Source: Acanthaster planci
Taxonomy: Eukaryota > Echinodermata > Asteroidea > Valvatida > Acanthasteridae
Assembly (NCBI RefSeq): GCF_001949145.1
Contig: NW_019091367.1
Location: forward strand, 2,259,358 to 2,321,357
Direction: 5' to 3'
Length of the DNA stretch: 62,000 nucleotides
The notes under the pieces are model-generated. The model did not search any database and was not told the origin of the DNA. It was given only the letters and a program-made list of their open reading frames with translations. A program made the translations under genes and the position numbers. This document shows positions 1 to 13,100 of this stretch, piece by piece (within the stretch, counting starts at the first letter, position 1; every line of letters starts with the position of its first letter).

Positions 1-996
1 AAAAGGAGACTTTTTTCAGTGCCATTTTTGTAACTTGAGTACTGGTATCAAACTTATGGCCAATCAGGCACGGATTAACCACATAAAATGACATTAGTTT
101 TCAGTCAGATCGAAATTAAATGTAACGTGGTAGGCGCGGGGGGTGGCGTGTGGTGTTTAAGGCGCTGTAGCGTATCATTACATCCACGTTTGTGTCCTTA
201 CATTTTTGTGATTTGTCATCAAATTGTACATCAAACAAAACTTCATGACTGCTTTTTGGGGGGTGACCTTCCCTGGAGAAAATATCTAAGAAAGTCGCCC
301 CTTGGTGAATGCAAGTTTGACAAGAAGCCGAAAAACCACAAAATGGGCTTTCATTCCATGTGCGTCTCGAACGCCCGAGGAACTCGTGAATATTTTTCAA
401 GACGTTTTGAAGTTCTGGTGTTTTTGCTGTCGGCTACGGCAGTTTATTTGTTGGCCTGGAACCTGTCCCTCGGTGCGCAGTCGGGGATCTTCAGTTAATG
501 AAGCCATTTTCTCCCGGCGGCTGCGGCTACTTCCCATTTGTGTGTTTTTGCTGGCTGCGGACAAGTATTAATTCGGCATAAAGGCTGTAAAACCAATACA
601 AAGTGGTAGTCTGATCCGCAGACCTTTTCTGAGTTACTTGGCTGCGGCTTGCATAATATACATGGATTTATGGCAATACAGCCATGTTCCATGTCACACA
701 GCTGAACGTATGTATATGTATACCCACAACTGGGTGCGTGTGTGCGTGCTGAGTGCGAGTGTGAGCAGACGTCTTTATAATGTAAATATTCTGTTCCTGG
801 GGTCGAGGCTGATTTTATTAAAATACAATGTGAATTGTGTGCCGGACGATTGAAGTTGTCGAGTCACAAAAACCCTGATTACATGCAAAAAGGGTTCCCT
901 AATATATTATCGAATCTCGCCAGTCCACCGATTGGCGAAATTCTCGCACATTGCATAGGAGTGGCGTCGTTGTTCGCTTTTTAAAGACCCGAAAAC
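1..996. other. 5' flank of the ELAPOR-like gene
   Basis: No coding exon recognised. It probably holds the promoter and 5'UTR: an inverted CCAAT (ATTGG, near 931) lies about 65 bases before the start codon, with no clear TATA box. Bases about 500-665 contain a GCGGCTGCGGCTAC-bearing repeat fragment that recurs near 20880-21125. Confidence 0.5.
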
Positions 997-1155
997 ATGG
1001 CACAGATCGTTGGGAGCACGAACAGCTGTTGGAGGCCATTTTCTCATCGCACTTTACTTGGGATTGTCTGCCTAGTGGTCTGCTGCTTGCATCACTTTGT
1101 TCACGCTGTTGAAGAAGAGAAGAGAGGAAAGCAGTTACTGCCCACATGCACTATG
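997..1155 (+). CDS. ELAPOR1/2: ELAPOR-like exon 1 (signal peptide)
   Basis: Residues 1-53. The ATG at 997 follows an acceptable context (aaaacATGGC). A hydrophobic stretch of LLGIVCLVVCCL type followed by HA forms the signal peptide. The exon ends in phase 0 at a GTAAAT donor. Confidence 0.85.
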
Positions 1156-4100
1156 GTAAATGAGATCTTTGTTAAATGAGTTATGAAGTCTTTTAACTGG
1201 ACGTAATTTCAACTTGGGGATCGCTCCGTCTGATAATTTGGTATTTTTAGGGGGATTGTCAGCCTGGTGAGTGGTGAATAAGCCTTGGACAATGCTGGGT
1301 TTTCTTTGTTGGAATGGTCAAAATACACTAATAGTTAGGCCCTAGGCCTTGGAGAAAAGTAGATTAACAATTTATTAAACTTATCTTCAAATGTCGTGGT
1401 ACATATATACACAAAGTTGTGATTTTGAAAGATAATCGAGTAGCCTGAATACAGAAGTCTGCTAGGACTGTAAAGACAATACCCCCAGAACTGTTGGGTC
1501 CGACGTCGTGGGAGCGGGGCAGACATCAGACCCCACAGTTCTGGGGGTATAAAGACAACACATTGTCATGAATTTTTGTTGAAAAATGCAAGTGCAGAGT
1601 AGTCAGTTAATAATCATAACGCCTACTATAAAAAAAAAGTAAGAGTCGCATTCTTATGAAAATACACTCAGGGCGAAGTTCTGGTAAGTGAAAATTAAAC
1701 AATTGTTTCCTAAATATTTTTATGTATGTCTTAACATTTTTTTTGGTTCTTTTAAAGCTTGAGAGTTTATAATAAACTGTGTTTTCAATTGCTCACTTTC
1801 TTTTTTCCTTCAGATTCTGTGAAGATTAACCCTAACCCCCAAGGGTGTATGTAAAATTGTATAGCAATTGGAGGATTTGGAACTGTTTGGGTTAAGGGTC
1901 AGAAATCTTGAGTATGTGAACACATACATTGGAATATGAATGGAATGGAATTGATATACTTCAAAAAAAATTACGTACACAATGTACTAGTACAACAGAC
2001 CAATTGAAATACAACCACCAAATATATTCGTCATTGGTTGTTTGTATGCATGAACAGGCTTCTGCAGTGAGATTTCGAATGGAAGACCTCAAGAAACTCT
2101 AAAAAAATGTTTTTTCTTTACCGTCATGACATGATTTACCATCTTTGCTTGTGCAAATTTGTATATTTACAGTACATGTACTAGTACAAGTGTACACATG
2201 CATATCTTCAGTTACATGTATGTTTGCAGCAGTTAAAACCTTTTCCCGTTATTTGTGTGTACCGTGTAGGCCTACCTGGTTGGTTGTGTATGATTGAACA
2301 AGTTGGGATTTACCGTGTACGTGTAGAGTCCGTTACTCGTAAAACTGCAGACATTTCATAAGGCAAAGTTTGCATTTCAAGATTTGTCACATCCAAAATA
2401 AAAAAACCTTTTTCTTATTTGTGTAGCGTTGTACATACATGTATCTCTTGATCCAATTTAAAAAAAATCTAGATTGGATTAGAGTTGTTTGAAATTAAGT
2501 TGATCTCACACTCCTTGTTGGCTGTAAAATGCATGGAATGTTTTTAATTGTTTTTTTAACCGTGCCACATGTATTTTGTTTTTTACAGGACCAGTTCCAC
2601 TATGTGTACACAGAATGTGATAAAAATGGAGTGAGGTGGCGTGTTTCTGTCCCTCAGCCTAATGTGTGTGTGGGCGGAGCACCAGAGCCACCCACACGTG
2701 CAGTGGATTGCAGTAAGTACTTTCAGTGGGATTTCTCTGTTTTGGGGAGAGAAAGCAGGTTTTCTAACTTCTTTGGGACAGGGAAAGTGTAGTGTTTGCC
2801 TTGAGTGTGAAGTACACCCGCACTGGCAAGAACACGCTGGACGTACGGGTACATGTAGGTGTCTCAAGCGGGCTCCTGCACTCACCTCGCCTGGCGCACA
2901 CGCAAAGATTGTGCCTTCAAGCAGAAATTAGCCACATGCGCTCATTGCGTTCTGTGCCACACGTGAACTTGACACTCTCTTATTACCGCGTGGACCAGGT
3001 ACATATCGTACATGTACCGGTAGAAGTGTGTACGTCACCTCTGTGACAAATGTGATGGGTCCACGCAAAGCATTTAGCAAACAATCCGCACATGGGATTT
3101 TCAGTTGCTGATGCACCAGTTCCCCACTCACAGCCATTCCAGTGTGTGGTGGCCTGCCACACAAATGTGTCTATATATGAAGATTCATGGCCAATGTTCC
3201 AACTCGGAGTGCCGTGGCCTTGGGGTTAAGGGCATTGAATTGGCAGTCGGTAGGTAAAGCCTCAGGTTGCAGGTTCGAATCCAGCCTGGGGTCATGATGG
3301 GTGTACCCTTGGGCAAGACACTTTGTCGCGCATTGCTTCTCCCCACCCAGGAGTAATTGGGTACCCATGAGGGCGGAGATGGTGATTGTGGTTGTGTCAG
3401 CTGCTTTGTGTCGAAATGGCTGCATCCAGCTGCATCCTCCCAGGGAGTTGAGATAGTATTTGGACAGTTTCATGGGCCCAGTGAGCAGGGGTAATAACAA
3501 TGGAAAGCACTTTGATCTTAATTCAATCAATCATTGTAATCAGTCTTAGATATATTTCTTTTGTTTCTAGCAAATTTTTTACGTTCAGTAAAAGTGTTGT
3601 ACTGTTCAGATGCTTTGTACTGGATAAATACATCCTCAGCCACAGTTATGGGCACGTATCGTTCTGTGCTGTTCCCTTTGTGAACACCAACTTTGAAAAA
3701 CAAAGCTGTGCATATATAAATACCGGGGACAGTTTTTCTATTCATATTGGTTGAAACGCGTCACATGACCATATATTAACATTTGATAATGCCCACTGAG
3801 AAATGATAATGTCCGCTGCATAAATCATGTACTGGCACCTGGATACAAGACAGTTTAATCGGGTCTGATTGGTCAGGAATCTGCACGCACGTGACGCGCC
3901 ACGGCATCACACTCACTAAAGGGGATTCTATTGGACAAATATTCAGAGGGAACATACCATAAAATGGACAGGGGTGTTCGAGAAAATGGAAGTAAAGTTT
4001 TGGAACAAAACCATCGGAAATGAACACATGTTGACTTCTTTTGGCACGCTGAATAAAAGGTATAATTTATGAATGGGAATAAATACATGTATGTGCTTGG

Positions 4101-7100
4101 CCAGTCTTAAACTAACGTTTTAAGACCTTGCTCAAGAGAACAAAAGCTGATAATGCCCTCACCTGCGGCTCAGGCATGTCCATTGTTCTGAGCCAGTCTT
4201 GAAAGCATATTTAAGGCTGGCCACGCACATTTTTATTTCCTTAGTAATGCACAGGTCAGATGTCTAGCTTACTCGTATAGCCAGCTAACGATAGTACTGC
4301 CTCAATTATAACAGTAGAAAGAACGTTTTTCTGAAGGCCTGGTAAAGGAGCAAGGAAGTCAAAATTTGTCATACATGTTATTCGTTTCAATCCAGAAATA
4401 AATTTACTGGTACATGTGAACTGAAAGCAAAAATTAGTCATGTGTAATTTTATGCACTGGTAATGTACATGTAGCTGTACATGTACGTTACATATAGTTT
4501 GTACGGTGAGTTTTACAAAAATGCATGCACACCTGTATACATGTATGTACATGTACCTGTTATGAGTTCATATACAGTGTAGCCTTGTGTCACTCTTATC
4601 TGCTACATGTACATGTATGTACATACACATATTTATAGTGAGCCCATGAACTTGAGGTTCACTTGTACATGCGTTCATGTAGCCTTGTGTCATGCTATCT
4701 GCTACTGTGCATGCACAGTATGTACATGTACATATTTATAGTGAACCCATAAACATGAGGTACATGTACATTTTTCTGTGATTTACCGGTATCAGTGTGA
4801 AATGCATATCTTGCATCCATTCTTAGATGCTTCTCTTTTCATATTGGGTCGTGCATAAAAGGTCATTCATAAAACAGTTGTGCATAAAAGGTCCTCCAAT
4901 GATGTACATGTATACCTTGTACACCAATGTACAAAATGAAATGCCATTGGAGGTACATGTAAATACTAGACTACGCACACTGTTCACATGTATATTGTAC
5001 ATGTGTGTGCAGCGCAGACATCTGTTCACATGCAAAACCTCACGTTGTGTTCCATCATACATGTACACTTGTTTGAGTAGCTGTTATTTCCTTACGGAAG
5101 AATGAGAAAAATAAAAGCTTTCACGCACAGTAACATGTACACACTGTAGTTTCTACAAATTATCTATGCAAATTTTATTCACGGTTATCAGTTTCAGTCT
5201 TAAGCCATGTATGGCTAAATTATTGCCAAGTACTCTTGAACATACTGTACATGCATGTAAATTTCCAAGAACAAAATAGGAAATCATCAACAAAAGCCGT
5301 GTACATGTACATGTGTTAAACTGGCACATGTACGTGTATAGGCCTACATGTACCAGTGCCAGGACTTGTGCATTGTGAGGTCCTCTTTGTGTGGGAGGAG
5401 GGAGGTGTGCAGTGTGAACCATTTGAATATTGTAGCTGGAAAATGAGGCAGGCAGGCTGGTCTGAAACACCGTAATTTAATGGGTTTCTACCTGTACATA
5501 CATTACACGAGTATGTACCAGTGGTGTACTGTTCCGTGGAACAGTATTTGTTTGGTCCTTCCTTAATGAAAAAGCAGGGAAAAATCTAACCAGATGGTTG
5601 TTTCCTTCAAGTACATGTATAATAATGCAGCCCTGGTACTGCATCCATGGATTAGGAGACAGTCATGCATGCACATCATCCGTCCGGGGTAATACCCTAG
5701 GCTCCATGTCTACACGTACCGGTACATCAAAAACCTTGTGCAATCTGACCAATCACGAGGCATGTTCAGCAGCCCGTAAAGGATTGTGGGTGTTTCCAAG
5801 ACACAAGGTGCTTTGCTTAAACATTGGAATAATTTGATTGGCTGTGCAGAAAAAAAATTTACAGACATCATTTATACGTTCTGAAATACATTTTTACCGA
5901 TGCAATAAGGAATTCATTGTTGCCAGTTTGAGATACAGGGCCTACATTTGTATAATGTTGAAGTTAGACAAAACTTAATTAGTTTGGTTGTGACCTCCGA
6001 AACATAGTCAGTGTGGGCATTGGGAAAGGTGGCTGTGCCCATATATGTTAATACCCCTGACTTATCATCACCATGTCATCACCATGTCATCACCAATGTT
6101 TTTGCTTTACCTGTATTTTGTAAGCAACTGCGTTTCTGACAGGCAGGACAAATACACTCTTTGTTTACTGTACATGTACATATATATACCGGTACCGGTG
6201 TGTCATTCAGGCTTTAGTAAAGTTTAATAGTTGCTAGTACATGTAACACAATCGTACCTGAATGTTCATGTTTAGAGTGAAGTATCAATGCAATGTTGGT
6301 TGGTTGTTTTTTCATGTCGAACCTAAACAAGTACATGTACAGTATAAACAGACAAGTACATGTAACATACATATGTACATATATGTACTGGTACTCTGAT
6401 CAGTATATATGTATATGTACATGCATGTCTACATTTTGCCTGTACGTCAATAATACGTACATGGACCACTGTAGTAAGATAAAAATTTCCACGACTGAGT
6501 CCTATTTCCATCTAATTACGAGATTGTTTTTCCCCGTAAAGATATTCATTATTAGCGTGTGTGTTCCAGATGGCTTCATGGGGTGACTCATCACAGCACA
6601 TGTTACATGTTGGCAGGTTGTGTACACATGCTAGGTACCACTCAGACTGTTGGGTCGTCATGCTCTCTTGGTTTAATATGAAAATTTATTCACCTGGGAT
6701 CAGAACTGATCTGATCATTTCTTGTCTCTGTGATCACACCATTTTGCAACGATCCTGTGGGTCATTGGTTCACTTTCTGTTACACAAACAGGAATTTCTC
6801 CAAGGGAAATGCAATTTTTCACTCAGAACTGCATGTATTCATGTACATACATAAATGGATGGTGTGCTTGCAAAAATGTTTATACTGTTTTGTACATCTA
6901 CAATGTACACCTGTACATGTACATACATGTACATGTACATGTATATGTACATGAATGGAAACATTTCCCAAGAATTGGTACATATACGGTACTGTTATTG
7001 AACATTATAGTCCATACATTGTACGTGTACGGGTACCTGTATTCCCAAATTGTGTGGGCCGTCCATGTGAAACATGGTTAATATAATTCTGATCAGGTTA

Positions 7101-10100
7101 GCTTATGACATTCTAGTAAGATTATTCTAAAAAAACAAAAAGGCAATTTAAAAAAAAAGTCTTCCCCTCGAATAATTTCATGAAAATATCTTAGAGCATT
7201 TTTTGTGTACAGAACAACTTTTTAATTTTGAAAAAGTCAACCAGTTGCCTGATTTTTAATTCTTTTTAGGGGGCTTTCAATCCATCGAGCAGGGTTACCA
7301 ATAAAATAATTGAAATGTTGACTGGTAAATTCTCCAAAGAGATTTTCACCGTTGCTTAACCCTGACACTCCCAAATCCTCCAATTTTAAAATGTTTAATA
7401 CGATTTTACATACACCCTAGGCATGCTAGGGGGTTAAGGTTAATACAGTTTACCTATACATTACCATTGTTTGCAGTGGTGTAGTCAGGATTCTCACTGT
7501 TGGGAAAGACGGGACAAGTACATGTACATATTGTACCTGTAGATGTTACAGTTACAATGTACATGTGTTTTATCTTTTTATTTTATTTTGACTGTAGGTT
7601 CGATTAATCTGATGACTGATTCTCTACGCTAATTTTTGTGCAAGATTTAATCAGTAATAAAGAAGTGAATGGCCGTCTGTTTTGAGTTTTGCTTGATCAT
7701 CTTTGCAACTGATGCCAAAAGTTTCAGTTACAATCTGTTGTATTTTCAGCCCATATTTTCTGCTAGAGAATGTCTGTGATTTCTTGCATTGTGGTCAATC
7801 GTACCTCCTGAACATGCTGAAAGAGAGCGTATGGTTTCACAAGGCAGTTTTTGGTGAATAGTTGAATGGAAAAGCGTGACCGAGTAATATTACTATAATT
7901 ATTTTTATTATTATTAATATTTGACCATGTCAAGGGTCGTCAACAAGACCTCAAGGTCCTTCTAAAATCACTCCCGGATAAAATGATAAACGATTAAAGA
8001 TAAAATAAGAAAGGCTGTACATATACTAAGAACTAAAAGAGCTAATTTCCTGAAAACTAAAAACAAAATAAAACTATGCAAAACAAGAAGAGAATGTTGT
8101 TGCATCCTAGGCAAAAGAGATACATGTAGAACAGACACATATAAAACCACAACTAAAATATACACCTATAAAATAGACAAAACATTAAAAACAGTAACAA
8201 TACCGATAATACTTGCCAGCCAAATCCAAAAGGCATGAATGGAGGGAAGGATGACAAATTTCTGTTTCTTCAGTAGAGTTTCTTTGTTTGTTCATATTCC
8301 CAGTTGGGGAACAACTTGGGGGATGACTTTTTTATGGGGGAGGTACATGTATGTGTCCCCCCCCACCCATCATGACTGTGCCACTGATTGTACATGTACA
8401 TGTATGTTCACTTACATGCTCTATAAGTGTACATGTACATTGTAAGTATACATGTACATGAATCTACTGTAGATGTATGTACATGTACAAGAATGAATGT
8501 ACACCGCAAATTCCCAATGTTCCCCTTTGATGACGGCAAACATATTGTGTTTTGTGCAGAACGAGTTTTGCCTAACAGGGGCTACATAGCAATAGCTTTC
8601 ACAGTCCTTTGGAGCCATGTGGCCAGCGATGGCTTTACCATGGTCACCAGATTGGTCTAGGTTTTAGAAGTGTCATTGACGATGAATTGACCATGTGTCA
8701 AGAGTGTCGGTAGATGCAGTCTTTGCGTCAGACGTCAGTGATCAAGCCGTGATTGCATTAGTTTGCGCAACTTTTTTTCATTCTCGCACTAAGGTTATGT
8801 GAATCTTGCTTCAATGAGGATGTAGCCGTTTTATGTAAATTAGACTGTGTACATGTGCATGTAAATATTAATCCAAAGACTGATGGCTTCCCATTGGGTA
8901 CCAGTAGTAGTGCAGGGGAGGGGCATCACTGCATTGCATACGTAATTAGCATGCTTGATCACTCCACAGTTGAATTTGCATGTAGTGCGCACGTGTACAA
9001 CTATCGCATGATACAATAAGCCATTTTGCAATTGCTGGTTGGTTCAGAAGGAAAGCTCAAGGAGAAAATAAAGAAATTATTAAACCATTCCACCTAGATT
9101 CCAAGCAAGCTCGCTGGTGTAATTATTGAGTCTTTAGAGGGTGCACAACGTGTGATCCGTTACATGTGAGATTTTTGTGAGAACATTGTAGAATTATTCA
9201 GAATAAAGTTTTTATAGACTTGCACGTAATGGATCACCTCAAAATGTTTGGCACCTTGCTCTGGATGAAACCTTTCAAAGCAACACTGTTTCATATTCAA
9301 AACAATCAACTGAACTGTTATTTTTCCCCCGTTGTATTTCTACATGTACCTTTTCTCCTCCTCCAGATTTCTCCTGTGGCCCCGGTGAGTACCTAGACAG
9401 GAACGACACCCAGCAGTGTCTGAAGTGCAAGCCAGGGAGCTTCTCACTGGGTGGGGGTAAGGTCTTTGAGGACTGGACTACCCTCCCTGACAGTTTCACC
9501 ATCACCGGTGGGGAAGATGACTACCGGAGTCATTCTATGGAGGAGGATGACGATTACAAATCTTGCAACAAGTAAGAGCCTCCGTCTGTTTCTAGGATGC
9601 ATTAACCCTAACTGCCTAGGCCGGTTTCCGAGGATACACTGTCAATCCTTCAATATCCTCCAACTGCCCTCACGAAAAAATCGGATACAGCCTCAATCCT
9701 CCAAAATCCTCCAAAACTGCCCGGAGGATTTTGAAGGATTCGGGATGGTTATGGTTAACTTTTATCCTTCTAGGGATTTCATGTATTATTTTCATGTTCA
9801 GTTTGTAGTTTTTAGTATTTTTTTCCCTTTTTCTCCTGGCTATGCTCCATGCGGGAGTTGACAGGAAAAACACATGTAGATGTGTGGTTCAGTATGCTGA
9901 AAGTGTTGGAAGGTACCGGTAGTTGAATTGACAGTATTCACAAGGCGGCCATATTGAATTGAAAGCGAGGTCAACTTGTTTGCTTTGGGAATCTGTTCAT
10001 TTACGGCGATGCATTATTGAATATTTGTGGTTTACTATATGATAGGAAACATTTAAAAATGAAATTGAAGCATGGAGCCCAAAATAGTCTGGCACCATTC

Positions 10101-13100
10101 ATGTGAAAGGCTAGTAGTACATCCAAATACAATAGGTTCAATAAATGTGGGCAATAATGGCTCTTCCGTGAATACATGTACATGTAGGGTCTAGGGCCCT
10201 AAATCACCCACTTGCCTCAACACATGCAGTGGCTTGTATACATGTAAAATGTGCCTGACATCCCTTGAAAATGAGGCAGAATTGGCACCTGAAGATGCTA
10301 CGAGTGTTACAAAGTGCCCTTGAGTCTCATGTACATGGACATGAGTTTAAGAGTGTTGGAAGAATGTGTATGCATGGTTACAGAACAGTTTAGCCAAGTT
10401 CATTCAATAAAAATGAAAGGGCAATTTTCAAGACCTTTCCTGGTTCCATTGCTCAGCTCCTTTATAAGACTTCTTGAGACAGTAAATTGCTGCAATTTTT
10501 GTTGTTATTTGAAGGAGTGATGCAATATGTTGATGTGCCCTTTTTGTTACGGGTAAACTGTACGTTTATATTTTTTGCATAAATTGGAAATATGAAATCA
10601 TGCATAATAAAACATCACCAACATAAAAGGTATTCTATGATCAATGTTTAAAGCCAATATATGCAATTGTAATGGCTAATTAAATAATTTTTTGAGAGCA
10701 AGACTTTAAGTTAGAGCTCTTCACAAATTGGTGCAATAACCCTAATTCCATAGTGTCTTTTACAAGGCAATGGACCATCTCCATCAAAATCCAACACTCC
10801 CTGTGCAATCTACACCGTTTCCTGCAATTTTCTTTACTGACGTGATGGTCTTTGATAAAGGACTTCTCACACATTGCTTATATGACAACCCCGGTACTTT
10901 TGCCATGAATTGAAATCTCCACTTTACGTGTGACATCAGCTCGGTGTGGGAGGTGAAGGGAACCCACATCCGCTCACCGGGTGACAACTGCATCTCCAAG
11001 CTCATCTTTGCTGCCAACCTGATGAAAGAGGGCTACGTTGAGTTCACCTACTCCCTGGCCACGGACGACACCATCTTCCACGTGTCGGTGAGTCATGAGG
11101 AAGTGTTGATGAAAACGGACATTTGCCAGCATGGTGCAGTTACTACATGTAGCCTGACAAAAGTCTAGATTATTAAACTCTTGTCAGAAAGAAAGCTCTT
11201 GTCCTTTACATTTGCGAGGAAATCTGTGGAAGTCACTCACGTGATGAAAAGGTTAGTCTTTGAGTGAAGGACTTTGAAATTAATGTTTCTATGTAAAAGC
11301 TGTCTAATCTTTTTCAGATCAACTTCTTATGTGGATGCCATTCAGAAACTGAGACACCATTTCTGAAAGATTGTTTTCAGCGAGAGTGGGTTAAAGAGAC
11401 CCATGGAACATGTAGAGTTGATTCTTTCTTTCTTTTGGTGGGTTTAGGTGACCAATGAACAGTGCGAAGCAGACACAATGGGTAACAGATGGCCTGAGGC
11501 AACGGGTGAAGGCACATGGAACAAATACAGGGTAGGTCACAAGAGGAATAACACTTCATGGAGGGGGGGTAGAGTTAAACCACTGGCATCGCTGTGATTT
11601 ATCGAGGTCTTGGGTACAGGGGGCAGAGTGAAATTTTTTTTCCCCAAACAACTGTCCACTTTATAATCATTTGTGAGAGCATCCTAACCCCCCAAAGAAA
11701 GGTGATGGTATCATTTTTTACACAGGTACCTGGTTTTGATGCTCAGCCTCACTCTGAGACAATAAGAGCTACAGTGTCACTGAACAGTGTCCCTGTTGGC
11801 TGTTGTGGTTTCATGCAGGCTGGGATTTATGAGCAGGGTTGTCAAGATGAGGTGTTTGTTTTGCCCTTCTGCAGGGTTTGTTGTGGGAGTTGGGGACGAT
11901 AGACTGATCTGTCAAATCCAGACCAGTGATGCGCTGACCCTCATCCCAACCTGGCTGTCCCATGCTGGAATTTTTTTAACTTGGCGTGCCTGTAAAGGCA
12001 CTCCTTATCTGTACAGAAAATAATGTGGGGGGGGGACTTCAGGGTGAAGTAAAATCTCTCCTTGTTTTTCAGATACCACTGGATGCTGGAATGAACGTGA
12101 TCACCTGGAAGACTGTGGGCATCGGCTTCACCAACGAGCACAACACAAAGTCCAACCCGGTCCTTATCAAGACAATTAAGATCATGGGGCTGAGCTTCAC
12201 CTCAGAGTGCACCTTGGCCAAGCCAGGCACCTACGTCAAGGACCCCGGTGCTTCGGGGTAAGTGAGGTTCTTGGTGTTATTTCGCTAAGTCCGTCATAAG
12301 CAAACAGACAGAAGGACTCCTTGTTCAAGTGTAAACTCCTGCATGGTTAAGCAGAGCGCTGTTGCTACCTTGCACTCACCCTGGTTCATACTTAGCTTGA
12401 GATTGATCACAAATGCTGACTTGTGATGTCAGATCAAATATTTTCTCTGCGAATTTGCAAACATCGAACACATTTCAACTCATGTGAAATTTGGCTGAAA
12501 ATCTCTTGTGACATCAAATTTGCTTCACTTTCACATTTGCCCAAAGTGTGAACTGTCTTTAGTCGTACCCGGTATCTCTCCATACAGATGGCATAAATTG
12601 TGTTACAATGTCCTCTCAAGTGGACGCATGATCTACTCACATCTATGCTCATGAGTAGGCCATGCGTTATTGGCCTGTGATCAAGCGTACCGTTGAAACC
12701 AACAGCGACGAATACGGCATTCAAAAGTCCGGTAGCCAGTTGGGTGGCAGAGAGCTCTTCTCCAATTACCGAGAAACTGTAAAGGGTATTACATGTTGGT
12801 GAATGGTTCCATGTTTGTGTTGTGCTCATTTCCACAGGTACGAATTGTGCCCAGCCAATACATTCTCAGCCTCCGCCGGAGCATCTAAGTGCACGGACTG
12901 TGATGTCACCACCCATTATTCAAGTAAGTCATGTCTCGCTGCCGCTCCTGGGTAACCGTTTCTTGGCTTGAGGCTGGATGGATGACTTTTGATGGACTTG
13001 CAGGAACTTGACTCAACTGTAACACTGTCATTTGATTCAGCTACTTACTGGGCCGTTTTCCAATACTCAACTTCGTCTCCGTCCAAAACCAATCTCCGAT

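Larger units (their letters stand above)
1156..2588 (+). other. ELAPOR intron 1
   Basis: GT-AG intron, A/T-rich, with poly-A/T runs. It contains a 70-bp foldback element (1480-1549) and a TTAA-flanked MITE (1826-1895). Nothing else recognised. Confidence 0.8.
2713..9366 (+). other. ELAPOR intron 2 (6.65 kb)
   Basis: The largest intron. It contains a tRNA-derived SINE (3211-3520), a dispersed element (3777-4225), ACATGTAC-rich tracts (4440-5130, 6160-7060, 8340-8490), a 100-bp duplication (4579-4770), a TTAA MITE (7356-7437) and a repeat shared with the RNF17 gene (8880-9005). No conserved coding segment seen. Confidence 0.8.
11088..12837 (+). other. ELAPOR introns 4-6 (around exons 5 and 6)
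   Basis: Introns 11088-11447, 11532-12072 and 12258-12837. Introns 4 and 5 hold nothing recognised. Intron 6 contains a small MITE (12381-12556). Confidence 0.75.

Noticed and set aside
1826-1840. Interstitial telomere repeat (TTAACCCTAACCC)
   Set aside because: Only about two units, and the same TTAACCCT word forms the end of several bounded elements, so a TTAA target with a CCCT transposon end explains it better.
3211-3294. Functional tRNA gene (Ser/Leu type)
   Set aside because: The A and B boxes are recognisable but the arms do not form a clean cloverleaf, and SINE body sequence follows directly.
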